From Aspergillus flavus (taxonomy: Eukaryota > Ascomycota > Eurotiomycetes > Eurotiales > Aspergillaceae): a stretch of DNA of 64,000 nt. The notes beneath the pieces are model-generated. The model saw only the letters and a program-made list of their open reading frames with translations, was not told the origin of the DNA and did not search any database. The stretch is from positions 2,480,001-2,544,000 of the forward strand of contig NC_092403.1 in the NCBI RefSeq assembly GCF_009017415.1, given 5' to 3'. Position numbers and translations under genes: made by a program. Of this stretch, positions 20,132 through 33,197 are shown one piece after another. The number at the start of each line of letters is the position of its first letter. Within the stretch, counting starts at the first letter, position 1.

Positions 20132-23100
20132 CTAGTCCAGCTCAACACGTACAGTTTGGCCCTCCAAATTGACAATGACATCCTGCGCAGCGACAAACCA
20201 CGGGAACTTTGATTCCCTCTTTGCTCTACCAAGCCAATACAGCATATGCAGAGAGTCCATCTGATCGGCTCCTACAACAGTCCTGTCAACAGCTTCTGCT
20301 GCATCCGATAACTCAAATGTGGTCGAGATCATATGATTTTCGATCGTCACTTTTGCTGATACCTGTTGACCAACACTGATCAGTGCACGCCTTACAATAG
20401 ACGTAGCCAGCTCGCCGAGAGGCAGAAGGGAGATGAGGCGACCCCATCCCTGGGCCGTTGGAATGCAGTTCATCTGTTCTGCTATTGCAGAAAAGGCGGC
20501 AATTATATCCTGCGGTGGCGGTTGCACATTCGGGGCCTGTGTGAGACGGTGGATGGTCACCTGCGTGTTCATCTTCTCAGCCGCCGTTGTTAGGATCTTC
20601 TCACTTGCCCACTTTGATGCGAGATATCCATTACGGCCGTCTGTCGGCGGGGCGGCATTGCTTTCAACTACCTTCTCTACCGCACCACTGGAGAGGAAAT
20701 GGATCGGGATTTTCCGGTGGCTGGCAAGGGCGACGACATTCTTGGTGCCTAGCACGTTCGCGCCACGAATGATGGGGTAAGCGTCCCAAAATGACCGGTT
20801 GGCACCGGAATGAATTATGACATGGGCGGAAGCTGCCAGCGTAGCAAAGGTGCTTTCATCGAGCCCAAACATGAGTTGACCAAGGTCTCCGTTCAGCGCG
20901 GTGAATTTAGGAGAAGCTGAAGGAAGAGGTCGGCCAATGCCTCTGCCCTCGGTACGGACTCCAACAGCATATATATGAGACACGGCAGGTTCGGCAAGGA
21001 GCCGTTGGAGAATTACGTGGCCCAGAAAGCCCGTGGCGCCAGTTAAGACAATGACGATGCCTTGATCTGTTACCGGCCGCGGTGGTTCGTGATTGATGGT
21101 CAGGTCCGGCAGCGACGTTTCCTCCATCCAATTGAGCTCAATGGTAGGGATCGCATTTTGTACAACTCCGGCCATGTCACCCAAGGTGCTAGCTGAGAAA
21201 AGGTCCACCAGCGGCACAGAGACTCGCAGGATCTGCCGGATGAGCGCTTGGAGCTTGACTAGCAAAACAGAATTTCCTCCTACCATGAAGAAGTCATCCT
21301 CGCGACCGACGCCAGTAGCATCTAGTGAGGTCGATTCCAGAACCTGAACCCAGATCTCCCGGAGCATGGCTTCTGTCCCCGACAGCTCCTCGACAGGGCG
21401 GTTGCTCGTGGGTGCTTGTGGCAGTGGCATGGCACGAATAGCTTTTCGGTCTACCTTACCATGGATGGTGAGGGGAAAGTCATGAACCGGTATGAAGACA
21501 GATGGACACATATATTGCGGAAGAGGAAGGTTTGCTCGCAGCTGCTGGAGGAATCCCTCAAGGTCAGAAGGTGCACCGCCCTGTGTACTCGGTGCAAGGA
21601 CAACATGAGCTGTGAGCAGCTGGCTGTCCTCACCGTGGATAGAGACCACCGCATTCAGCACCTTGCCATCTGAAGCTTGGATGATACTATTTTCGATGTC
21701 CTCAAGCTCAATTCGGATGCCACGGATCTTCACTTGTGTGTCTCCATCCAACCGACCTTCGATCACCAGGGACCCATCACTTAGTAGGCGACCACGATCA
21801 AAAGTTCGGTATGCCCTGGTCCAGCCAGACTGGGTGTATTCAGATGATGCAAAGTGGCTTTCGATAAACTTCTCTGCAGTCAAGGCTTCACGATGAAGAT
21901 ATCCTAAGCACGGCCCAGCACCCCCTATCAAAATCTCGCCCGAGACTCCGGGGGGCACGAGCTGCATGTCCTCGTCGACAACATATGTGGTATAATTAGG
22001 CAACGAGAAGCCGACGGGAAAAATGTCATCCGGGGTCACACTAGGCTCTTTGTAGTCAATCTTCATTTTGTGAGAGGAGATAGTAATCTCCCCTGGTCCA
22101 TACGAGTTGTACAGAGATAGATTGGGTAGTTCTAATGCCTGGAATCCCTGCGAGAGTGTAGTGGTCAGGTGCTCGCCACCCCCGAAGGCATGTTTCCAGT
22201 TGGTAGCTGTACGCAGTGAGGCAGACCCATACCGCAGCCACATTGAATATTCAGCCGGAGTTGCTTTGGTATAAGTGATTTGTTCATCCCCAATCAACTT
22301 GGTAAGCGACACAGGATCCCCGCGAATATCGCGTGTGGCCACCACCACGCGGCCAGCGGTACAAAGACCCGTCAATATCTGATCCAACGAGTGATTGAAC
22401 GTCATGGCTCCCTGTTGGAGTACTACCTCCGGCCCTAACTCCCAGCGCCGTGTGTATCCCTCAACTTGATTTCGGATACTAGAGTGTCGAAGCAGAATAC
22501 CTTTGGGCTTGCCAGTTGACCCACTTGTGTAAAGAACAGCGGCAGGCGCATCTGGGCTCGAGAGATCATGAACGGTTAATGGTAAGCCGCCGTAGGCGCA
22601 AATTTCCGACGTATTTAGTAGCGCTATGCCAGGGCAACCTAGGTCTCTAACGGTGGGGTCCGTTTCATCATTACAGAATATAGCTGTGGGTTGACAGTCT
22701 TGGATGACCGTCATTAGTCGGCTGGGCGGGTTACGTAGGTCAAGCGGCACATAGACTGCATTGAGGCGCCAGATCGCGAGCATGCAACACACCCATTCTG
22801 CGGTTGGGTGCTGGAATATGCAGACAAACGAACCCGGGCCGACACCGACATCCCGCAATGCGAAGGCCAACGTGCGTACACGATCCATCATCCCTCGATA
22901 GGTGAAGCTGCGACCTTTGGTGTCCATTACAGCGATAGTGTTGCTTGGCTGGGCGACAGAAACTTCCTCGATCCTTCTTGATACAGTGGAAGGCCATTGT
23001 GACTTGTAAGTCGGGCCTTGGCCAACCTCAACAGCGCGCTCCAGGTCTGAAGGGTGCCAAATGCATGGTGCATGTACTTGAAGATCGAGGTCACCCGTGA

Positions 23101-26100
23101 ACGCTTCCAAAAGGTTAATGTAACTGCGAGCAAGAACCTCACTGCCTTCCTTGGAGTAAAGTGCTTTCTGGGTCCGAAAGTGAATTGTCACATCGCCTCG
23201 AGCAGACTCGGTGACGAGAAGCGTAAGGTCATAGATTGTTCGTCCGACAGTCATCTTCGTACAGGATGAGGTTATTTCTCCTAGTTTCACTTCGCCTCCA
23301 AGGCGAGGTTGCCAATCCATTAGGACCTGAAACAGTGGACTATGTGTGTTGCTCCGGGGGACTGCTAGTTCGTCGAGCAGTTTATCGAAAGGCATAGCAG
23401 AGTGGGTCAGCGCACCATAGCATGCGTCCCGGGTACCCGCAAGAACATCGGTGAAATTATCTGGAAGTGTCCGGAAACGTAGTGGCAGCAAGTTCAAAAG
23501 AAACCCCACCGTGCTTTCGTTGCTAGGATCCAGTCGGTTAGAATCAGCAACTCCAATGCAACAGTCCTGTATCTTGGTAAGACGAGCCAGAAGGATTCTC
23601 AGCACCGCTAGAGAAAAGTGAAATGGAGTGACTCGGTGCCTACGGCACTGAGATCGAATTCTGTCCATTATGGTATTCGAGATACAGAACTGGAGCTCGT
23701 GCGTGTCATACTCCTTAAGGGGTGGACGAGAGCGCACTTTGGTCATTGGAAGAAGTCCAACTGGCTCCGGTAACGGGTTCAGCTCCTTCTTCCAGTAGTC
23801 CAATTCTCTATGCAGCATTCCTTGTTCATACGATATTCTTTGTGCAGCGGCGAAGTCTGGGTATTGACGAGAAACTGGTGGCAGCGAGAGTTTCCTATAT
23901 GCTTGATCAAGTTCCTCAAGGAGAATGAAGCAGCTAGCACCGTCCATGCACATATGAGGGTAACCAATTATCAGGAATGTACTGTCGGCCGCAGGAGTCT
24001 TGACCAAGCGGAATCGAATGCATTCTCCCTTCTCTGTATCATACGGATGGTCACAGATTCGGGCATATTCATCGAACAGCCCGGACTCGTCTTCAATATC
24101 ACACACTTCCAAAGTCACTGGAGAGATAGGCAAGATGGCCTGGCATGCACTCTTCATCTCTGCTCCCTCACTCAGATAGCACGTTCTCAGCGATTGGTGC
24201 CTTTGGCTGACAATCTGGATAGCTGATTGTAGATCCGCTTCAGAGGGTTGGCCATCCATAGTAAAAAGGAGGGTGACATTGAATGCTGTCCGGTCTTCAT
24301 AATATTGTTGAAGAAACCAATACCGAGATTGTGCATATGATAGGTGTTCCACTCGGGCATATTCTCCTTTGCACAATGGCATGTCACCCAAATTCGATGC
24401 GGCACCCGAGCTTCTAGTGGTTGGTGAAGCAGAGCCGGAGCTTTCGGAGGATCCTTGTGCCCAAGAAACTGGCGAGTCCTGTTCATCTTGTTTCGCTGTT
24501 TGGGTAAGCCACTCCTTAGCAGAATATTGGACCAATGAGCCAATCGATGCGTTGTTGAGGAGGTTCATGATTGGCATGTCGATACCCATTTCATTCACAA
24601 ACCATGAGCGAAGGCTGGTAGCAACCAATGAGTCTACCCCTAGCTCGAATAACGCTGTATTGGCAAGAATAGGGTCCTCTTTCCTCAGTCGAAGGGTCTT
24701 CTGAAGCTTTGCAGTGAATCTCCGTTGGATAATCTTCTGCAAGTTATCAATCTCTCGGCCACTCCTGATCAGCTCCTCTTTAAGGGTGAGGTCTTGCCCT
24801 CTGGACTGCCCCTCTACTGGTGTTGAAGGAGTAGCTTCGGGACCAATCATAGACCAAAAAATCGGGTTCTGAGAGAAAGCAACGTCTGAATTCTTCATGC
24901 CCTGGTCAATAGCTGCCGCAGGGATCACATTTAGGGCACCCTGGGAAGACACGCGGCCGCCAATGATGGCTTCTGCAAATACTTCACCAATATCCTCTTT
25001 CGAAAGGCCCATTTTCGCAAGGGATTTGGAATGTATTATGCTGGCTACTAAGCCCTTACGTTTCCGCTCATATGCAATATCGAATAAAACGGCGCCATTC
25101 AGAGAAGTCTCATATTGGTTTGGAAAACCAGCTGGCCACATATTTGGCGCGGAAAGAATGAAGAAATTCATTTCGCTACCATTAAACACATCGCTCAGAA
25201 TTCTGGCGCCGTGGATCTTAGGTAGTGATGTGCTTTGGACGGTTATGGAGGCCGTGTCTGGCGTAATATCAGGGTCAGATGTCCTAATAACCCCACTCAT
25301 AACACCTCCTATCTGGCCGATATCTTGAATGATGGTGCTTTTCACCGCAACGACCGACTCCTGATCGGTGATATTCCTTTTTCCGTGTCTGTGTTAATAT
25401 CCAACCATCTTGCAGCTTCTTGGAGGACACTTACATGCTCATAACATTCACCTGGGCTCCTAGCTGGGCCATTTCATGTATCCAATCCCGATCAACAGCA
25501 GAGGATGACTCTATGAGCACGACCTTTCTCGCGCCTTTATGAATTAGTAATTCTGCTACTAGCATCGCCGTTGCCCCATCCATATTTATAACAAGATAAG
25601 CCAGCTCCGCGGAAAACAACAGCTCAGAGCTAGCTTTCTGCACGATGGTTCGAACAAAGGAATGCTTAGACCAATCGACCACTGCCGGTAGTCCTGTGTC
25701 ATATTTCAAACCAGCAAGCTGCTGGACATCAATCACGCTACATCCCGGGTCCCTAGCATAATCTCCGCCCTCCGTTAGACCTAGAGCTATGTGCAGAAAG
25801 TCTGCAATTGTGGAACTGCTGGCTTCATGGCCCCCTATGCAGGGCTCCGAGGAGAAGAGGTCTTCGATTCCTGCCACAGTAACGCCCGGAGCTAGCGGTA
25901 AGTCTGAGCGAGAAAATATGCCCCCAGTCTCTTCAGCACACCTCAATATCATCGATACGTTATCTGGAAGTAACTTAACAAGAACGCGATTGGGGCTCAA
26001 TGGATGGATAAAACGATCAGATGTGGCGGATTCAGAACTGCCGGTTGTGAACAGCAATGAAACATTTTGTATATGCGCATAGGCTACCAGTAGCGCCCGA

Positions 26101-29100
26101 AGAGGGTTGCAAGGCTCGTGGACGACGAGAGTGGTGTTCGGACCGGCGAGGGTCACTGCTGCTACAGCTGTAAGTGCCAAGATCACAGCCATCAGGGCCT
26201 TCGGCCCATCTTGAGCAATACGCTCGAACGGCCAGACCCAGCAAGATGGAACTGAAACAACCGAAGCACATTCGTCCGAAAGAGAAATAACGGAGGACTG
26301 CCCGTTGAGCACCTTCCCAACGACAAGATACAAATACGCGTTGCCGATCTTGATTGCCGACTGCGAGGATAACGTTACTTGAATTCGAATCTTTTCAGGT
26401 TCCTCAAGCACCACTGGCTGTACGGCCAAGTGATGATGGCCGGAGCTGGAAACAAGGCGGACTCCAGACTTTGAGAGCTGGACGTCTTGGTATGTGGTTT
26501 GCTGATAGGCGGTCGCTCGCTGGTTCATTAATTCACTATACCTCATCCTGGGGATGTAGACCACTCCATCCTCCAATAACAAATGGGGCTCGTTGCTCCA
26601 TACGTGTGTTGGGAGTTGGTGATCATTACTAACTGAAGTGTCAGTCACCCGAAGAAGCGCCGTTGCAAGGCTACACGCGGTGGGCTGAGTGCCATGACTC
26701 ATTACAAGGCACTGCAGGCGAAGATTCTGCTTTTGCGAAGAGAGACTGCGCAACACGGCAGTAACGTTACCTTGGTTCCAGATACTGGACCTAGTCCCTC
26801 GTTTCACCCAGAGGATATTGTCACTCATGTTCACCATGTTTTCAATTGCATTGTATCGGTCTTCGTCAAGGTCTTCGGAGTATGCGGTGCCTATACCTTC
26901 CAGGTAAAGGACATTTATCCGGGTTTGGCCCACCACGCGGAACGCTTTCAATTCCGGAACCTTAACGAGTGAGCGGAACCTCGGGGTCAGAATTGCTTCC
27001 AGCCCCTGCAAAAGATTCACAGTTTCAGGAGTAATGCCTCCAATGATGTAAAGATCACGCTCGTCGGCGGCTGTCCTAGCACTCATCAATAGGTCTCGAA
27101 GGGTATTAACTGTATCATCGACTGCCTGTGACACTATCAAAGAGTAGGGCTGCAGAGACGCTCCTACGGCGGGAGTTATCGTATCAACCCCGGAGAAGCC
27201 ACTATCCTGAAGGGTAGAATGCCACATATCGGGTGTCCATATTTCCTCTCCCTTAAGGCCCACGGAAGCTGCAAGAACCACGGTATGGAGTACGGATGGA
27301 TTTGTCTCCTGGATAGCCAATAAATAACCACCTGGTTTCAAGAGGCGACGAAGGTTCAACAACGCTTGCTCGCGGGCGGTATGGTTATAGAGTACACTGG
27401 GAATTAGAACCACATCGTACGAATGCTCTGTGTAACCTTGGTTCACTGGGTTCATGGACAAATCAAGGTGCATGATTTGCTGCTCATGTTGGTTGTCCAC
27501 GTCACTTTGTGCCGTCGCGCAGTAACTGGGTGGTTGCGTGCGTACATGAGACTTGAAAGCCAGGCCCATACCAACCAATGCATCATTTGCTTCTGCGTAC
27601 CCTGCGCCTCCCACCTCAAGAATGTTCAGATGGGGATATCGGAAACAGATCTGCTCCAACACGGCCCGCATGCGACATCTGAGCTTATGGAGATCAACTG
27701 AATTCTTTTGCCATTGAACCAAAAGATCGCATGATGCCTCTACCTCGCCCTGCTGTCGAACACCATTAAGCAGGTTTCTGCCTGCCGTGTGCAGAATGCC
27801 ATAGGTTCTACAGCTTGAGCCTTCGGGCGCTAGCGCTTCAATTCGTTCGATTGTATCAAACATCCACTCCTTACGACAGGTCGGATGACTTCCGGCGCTC
27901 GCCTGCTCTAGTACATTATCGATCCAGTCCAGTAAGGCGGCAGTCTGGCCACTCGTGTGGATTCGTTCGTGCTGTGGGACAAGCCTGCCCGCGTGGGCCA
28001 GATAGCAGAGGGAAATCCGCTCAAGTGCCTCCAGGTCCGTATCCTCGACCCCAATAGGTAGATCTGCGTTATCTGCAGTGACATGTGGAACCAAATGGCC
28101 CCAGGCAACTTCTGAAAACAGTGTGTGACTGCCCGCGTCCGGCTCCCTGGATGGCACAAGGGTAACGCCCTCTAGCTGCATAATCCCTTGTCCCCCGTCC
28201 GCGAACAGATCAACGTCGCCTTCTATTTTATAGCTAGTAGCATTGCTCAAGATACTGTCGAATACCACTGCATTCTCTAGTAAATGCGAGTGCAGTGACA
28301 TGGGATTTAGAACAATCCGCCTAATCTTACTCGGCACAAACGGGACCGACAATAGTCTCGGACTCTGTGCATCTGCGCCTGCTAGAAGAGTTTGAATTGA
28401 AGCGTCAAGGGCTGCTCCATAGTAAACTTGGGTCTTTGGGCACGTCTGTTCCAGGTTCCTTAAGAATCCGCGTGTATAAGGGACATGATGATGCAGCTTG
28501 GAAATCACCTTGAACTCTTCAGAGACTTCATATCCCAACTTGGCCAGTGTTGAATAAAATGGAGCAGAATCCGTTAGCGTCAGGCTGCAGTTGTCAAATG
28601 GTTGAGTAGGTAGCAGCATTGAGGACTGCTCTCCTTTATGGAGCGACGCTTTCCCCGACGCACAGCGCCGCATAAACCCTTCAATTTCAATATAACACGC
28701 GAAGTCCAGATAAACAACGTTCTTATCTTCAGTCAGCACATCGACTTTGAACAATGTTTCGATGCTCTGCTCCATATGGCCATCTAAAACAACTGTATGC
28801 AATAACTCGACGTCGGATATCTCGACGAAGCGAAATGGTTGGGCGTTTGTAATGATCCTTGCACCTTTCCATAACATGGCCAAGTAGGCGCTTATGGGAA
28901 ATATGATCTGTGATTGAACACGGTGCCCATGAATCCACGGGATATCCTCGTGGCGCAGGTGGTTGCGCCAACGCCATTCACCTTCGCCTGAGTCCGGGCA
29001 GAGAATTCCTAAAAGCTCATCCGGCGCATCCTTGCGGTTAAGCGCCACATCTGTTAGGCGTGATACACCCCAATATTCCTCCCGATGATCAAATGGGTAT

Positions 29101-31832
29101 GATGGGAGATGCTTCAGGAGCCGTGGCTCACGGGTGCTATCGCAAAGCTTAATATGTTCTGCCAGGTGAATAGAGTCCGGCCCTAGGTGGGCCCAGCAGG
29201 TTCCAATCATAGATGCGACAGATAGCATGTCATTAGAGCCACGTTTGAGCATACTCGTATAGGGTATCTCAGGACCAGATAAGCTCTGTTGGAAAGGCCC
29301 TTTCAAAGCTGGATGTGGCCCAATCTCAATGACAAGGTCAAATGACGTATCGCGGGTTACTGCAACCACAGCCTGGTTGAACCTAACTGGGCTGACCAAG
29401 TTCTCGTTCCAGTACTCTGCGGAGAGTAGTTTCCGGTCACCTTGGCTCATTATGCGACCTTCAAGTACGCTAGAGAACCATTTTGTGGCCGCACTATTCC
29501 GAGTCGGTGTGATGCGACAATCCTCTAGCGCTTTCTTATATTTGGCTGAGCAAGCCAGCATATGATTTGAGTGATACGCAGTGTCTACCTTTAGCGCCCT
29601 GCAGAATTTGCCTTCATCCTGCATCACACTGCAGAACTCGTGAATTCCATCAGCATCTCCTGAAAGAGTTACACTACTCGGAGAGTTATAGGCGGCAATT
29701 GTCACCCGACCTGCCCACTTTGACTCTCTGCACAGGGATTCTGCTTCCTCGTGGGACAGGCCAGCGGCTGCCATGGCACCTGCCTGGCCACCCCTGCTCC
29801 GAGCCAGTCGCGAAAATACCCCCCTGAAATAGGCGATGCGAATTGCATCAGAGGCCGTGATGAAACCGGCTGCATGTGCAGCAGCTATCTCGCCTGATGA
29901 ATGCCCTATAACAGCTGAGAGCTTGATTCCTAAAGTCGATAGAATCTTTATCAATACTATTTGGATGGCGGTGCACAAGGGTTGCGACACGGTGGCCTGG
30001 TTTATCCGTGATGTGTCTGGCGATAACGAGAGCTCGTGCATCAACGAAAAGCCTGTGTCGCGATACTGGTCTGGTAGCTCATCCAAGGATTTCTGCATTT
30101 CAGCAATCCAATTGCCTGCTTCAGGGCATGCTCTGATCAGCTCTATACCCATTTTCGCCCATTGTGCTCCCTGACCAGTAAATATCCCTAGAATGCGTTT
30201 TGGACCACAGGGCGGGGCTCCCAGGATAGTTTCAAGTGTGCCAGATTGCCGGGAACATATTTCTTGTTTTATGGCATCTCGTAATTCTGAACCTGATGAT
30301 GCACAGAACCAAACTCGGTGACTGAGTAAACTACGTCGAGCGAACAATGACCACGCCAGATTTGTCAAGTCAGTGTCGGGATTCTCATCAAGAAATGTAC
30401 AATAGCGATGCAGCAGCTGCCCCAAAGCCCACTCCGAGCTTGCTGAAAAGACGAAGGGTAGAATAGCTAGTGGACCCTTCAAGGAATGGCTCTCTGAACC
30501 CACATCGTAACTTTCCAAAATTATATGGGCATTAGTGCCCCCGAAGCCAAATGAATTAACTGATGCACGCCTAGGGGTTCCCGGTGAAAGGGTCGGCCAT
30601 GGAAGAACTTCGGTGGGCACTCTCAGTGAGCCTGCATAGGGAGCAATGTCAGGATTAAGGTTCTCAAAGTGCATGTTTGGGCTGATGGTGGCGTTTTCAA
30701 TGCACAGGGAGGCTTTTAGTAGACCGGCCAGGCCTGCTGCGCCTTCTGTGTGGCCGATGATCGTCTTCACGGAGCCAACCAACAAGGCGCTACTGTCGTT
30801 ACTAGCCGTAGCACTCGGCCCGAAGAAGGCGCCATGAATCGCCCTAGCTTCCTGTGGATCTCCGGCCCGTGTCCCAGTGCCATGAGCTTCGAAGTATTGA
30901 CACCGATCCTCGGGACGGTTCTGAGGATCTAATCCGGCGTCCGAATATGTTTTCATGATCAAATCCTTCTGGGCCTCTGGAGATGGCATGGTAATACCCG
31001 GCGTTCTTCCATCTTGGTTCACATTAGTCGCTCGCACCACGCACTCAATGTGATCGCCATCCCTTATTGCATCGCTTAGCCGCTTCATCACCACAGCAGC
31101 AACGCCCTCACCACGAGCGTATCCGTCTGCATTTGCATCCCACATACGACTGTGACCAGTGGGACTTAGCATGTTGAGACTCGACTCGCTCAGGAAGACA
31201 TTAGGAGCCAGAATCAGGTTTGTGCCAGCAGCGACGGCAAGGTGGCAATCGCCGTCTGCCAATGCCCTTGCCGCTAAGTGTACGGCTACCAGACTAGAGG
31301 AACATGCCGTATCCACGGTGATCGACGGCCCGCGGAGGTTGAAGAAGTATGAGATTCGATTTGCGACGATTGCTTGGGAGGTTCCCGTCGCAGCGTATTG
31401 GGGAAGGGTGTCCAAGTCCCGGAAGACCATGCTTCGATAGTCATCACACATGACACCGCAGAAGACCCCGGTTGAGGATCCTGATAAATCCTCAAGGCGA
31501 CATCCGGCAGCCTCTAGGCCTTCATACACAGTTTCTAATAGCAATCTCTGTTGGGGGTCGATACTCTCAGCCTCGGTTCTCGAGATGTTGAAGAAAGGTG
31601 CATCGAATCGGTCTATTGGTTCGTCAAGGAAGTAGGATTTGACGGCGTTGGTTGTTCCAGGGCGTCTTGGATCATTGTGGTAGAAGGCATCTGCGTTGAA
31701 CCGTCCTGAGGGTGGCTCGGAGGAGAGGTCCTGAGGCTCCAGGAGAAGCTTCCATAGTTGCGCTGTGGTAGAAGAACCCCCAGGAAATCTACAGCTGCGC
31801 CCAACAATAGCAATTGGTTCTGCTTTGGCCAT
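20132..31832 (-). CDS. hybrid polyketide synthase-NRPS (KS-AT-DH-cMT-KR-ACP-C-A-T-R), cluster backbone enzyme
   Basis: Iterative highly-reducing-type PKS fused to one NRPS module. Exons are 25435..31832 and 20132..25376 (3880 aa), with one 58-nt intron (GTAAGT, TTAAC, AAAAG) inside KR. KS 1-440: Cys177, His317, His361, intact. AT 545-870: GHSSGE with Ser645, malonyl type. DH 930-1230: His970 and Asp1143 present but HxxxGxxxxP has Ser974 for Gly. cMT about 1385-1550: SAM loop reads ILEVGGAGYAE, degenerate. No functional ER. KR 2080-2330: NADPH loop reads INMDGATAM instead of a glycine-rich motif; Ser2208 and Tyr2221 kept, Asn displaced. ACP Ser2382. C 2470-2890: PHMCMDG, His2607. A 2930-3440: YTSGSTGKPKG; Asn3127 replaces the amino-binding Asp. 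T Ser3502. R 3573-3880: GATGFLG and YLASK, so reductive or Dieckmann-type release are both open. It is similar in size to acetoacetyl-amino-acid synthetases. Confidence 0.95.
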
Positions 31833-31918
31833 GGTAGTTGTTGCTCCAATTCAAATATGAAGCCTCCCTAACACTGGACGCCTGTTTAGGTTTCAATCTT
31901 TTGCTATCACGGACAGGT

Positions 31919-31953
<35 letters not shown>

Positions 31954-33197
31954 CTTTGTTCGTCCTCGCGGTTGTATAAGCACGGCTTATCGTTCCCACG
32001 TCGCCGTTGGAGTTCGAACAAAATAAACAAGAAGCTTTTATTATTGAATGACCACCCCACGGTAACCTTTCTCAAATACTACCAATATCTAATTGTTCTT
32101 CGGGTTAGCCCTTGTTTGAACAACGGAGGCCGTGCAATTGCGCGCTACAGCTGGTCATAGCCCGGTCAGTATGAAGATCTCTCTGTCTGGCTTGGCATTA
32201 AGCTGCTGTTCCACGATCCTTACAGATAGTGGCTGGCTGAACCGCGCTGCACTCCCCCCTTGCTTCCACCAACATGAGTAGCAGCAGCCGCCCAGTGACC
32301 ACATTCAAGACGATGCAGCCAAGAATACCAAATGCTAGTGAATCGATCGGCAAGTTTGCCAAGCCGGCGATGCGGAGTCGAATGCACGTCGGATTATCTC
32401 GGCCTCTCAAGCAGAACAGAAACAATCGCCAGACGAATAGGGGGATTTTCCGTCCAGTACGGCTTTATCTATTGCCCAGCCTCGTCTTTATATTCGGCGG
32501 GCTTACAGGAGGGCTGACCACATGTGTATTGGCCCAACGATCGACCGCTCAACGGTATTTAAATAGATATCTGTGTTTTGGTATCGACGCTATAGAGATA
32601 ATACGAATCTCCATATCTATCGCTGTATAGCGAATAATAAGCATCCCATTTCTCAGTCCTATGATCATGTCATGAACCTTATTTGAGGACTTTCTGCATT
32701 CCCCAACAAACATATCCATCGTCCTTGGAATGAGCGGTCAAAATCAACTCGGGCTCCCCGATACAGAGGATTCCTGACGCCATCGTGGGATACCTTGATG
32801 TTAGATGCAATGCAGCTTGCCTTGCTTATCCTTCACCCCCCATGCGTGGCTCCTTTGAAGGTATTTTTTTTCTTGGTCATATATTAATTCCCCTTACTAC
32901 GTGGCCTGCTAACTTGGGAAATGAATGTCAAGGAAGTATGTCTGGCGGTATGAATAATACCAGGCGGATCGTCCGAGAGTGAACTATTGTTACGTTGCAT
33001 CGTGCGAATGTGGTCCGACAGCTACAGAAAGGGGGAAACCTTTCAGCTATCCAAGCATGCCGGCGGAGGCACCTTGCGGCTAGAGCTGATTGTAGGAAGT
33101 GTCAGCACAGTATTTACATTTACAATGGTTGGAATCTCATCTGAAGCTGTCTAAAGAATATCCAAACAGTTGTGTGGTCTGCCCCAGAACAGTTACA
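31833..33197. promoter_or_regulatory. bidirectional upstream region of the PKS-NRPS and oxygenase 2
   Basis: 1.37 kb between divergent starts at 31832 (minus) and 33198 (plus). It contains a (TA)n run at 31930-31953. A hydrophobic minus-strand frame at 32198-32425 and an overlapping plus frame at 32274-32630 show no family signature. GC-rich patches with CGG triplets lie at 32360-32400 and 33055-33070; these are possible Zn2Cys6 regulator sites, but no operator could be defined. Confidence 0.45.
31920..31953. repeat. CATA/(TA)n microsatellite
   Basis: A short CATA tract runs into about 12 TA units, 90-120 bp upstream of the PKS-NRPS start. Simple-sequence repeat; it could also act as an AT-rich promoter element. 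Confidence 0.9.

Noticed and set aside
26000..27000. An enoyl reductase domain between cMT and KR
   Set aside because: The region is the size of a structural pseudo-domain, but no NADPH-binding motif of an ER is visible.
20132..31832. Assigning the PKS-NRPS to cyclopiazonic acid synthesis because of similar size and weak reductive domains
   Set aside because: The prenyltransferase, flavin oxidocyclase and other partners of that pathway are absent, and an extra NRPS and two 2OG oxygenases are present.
32198..32630. Small hydrophobic genes in the PKS-NRPS upstream region
   Set aside because: Overlapping frames on both strands, no family signature and no support from introns or context; more likely chance.
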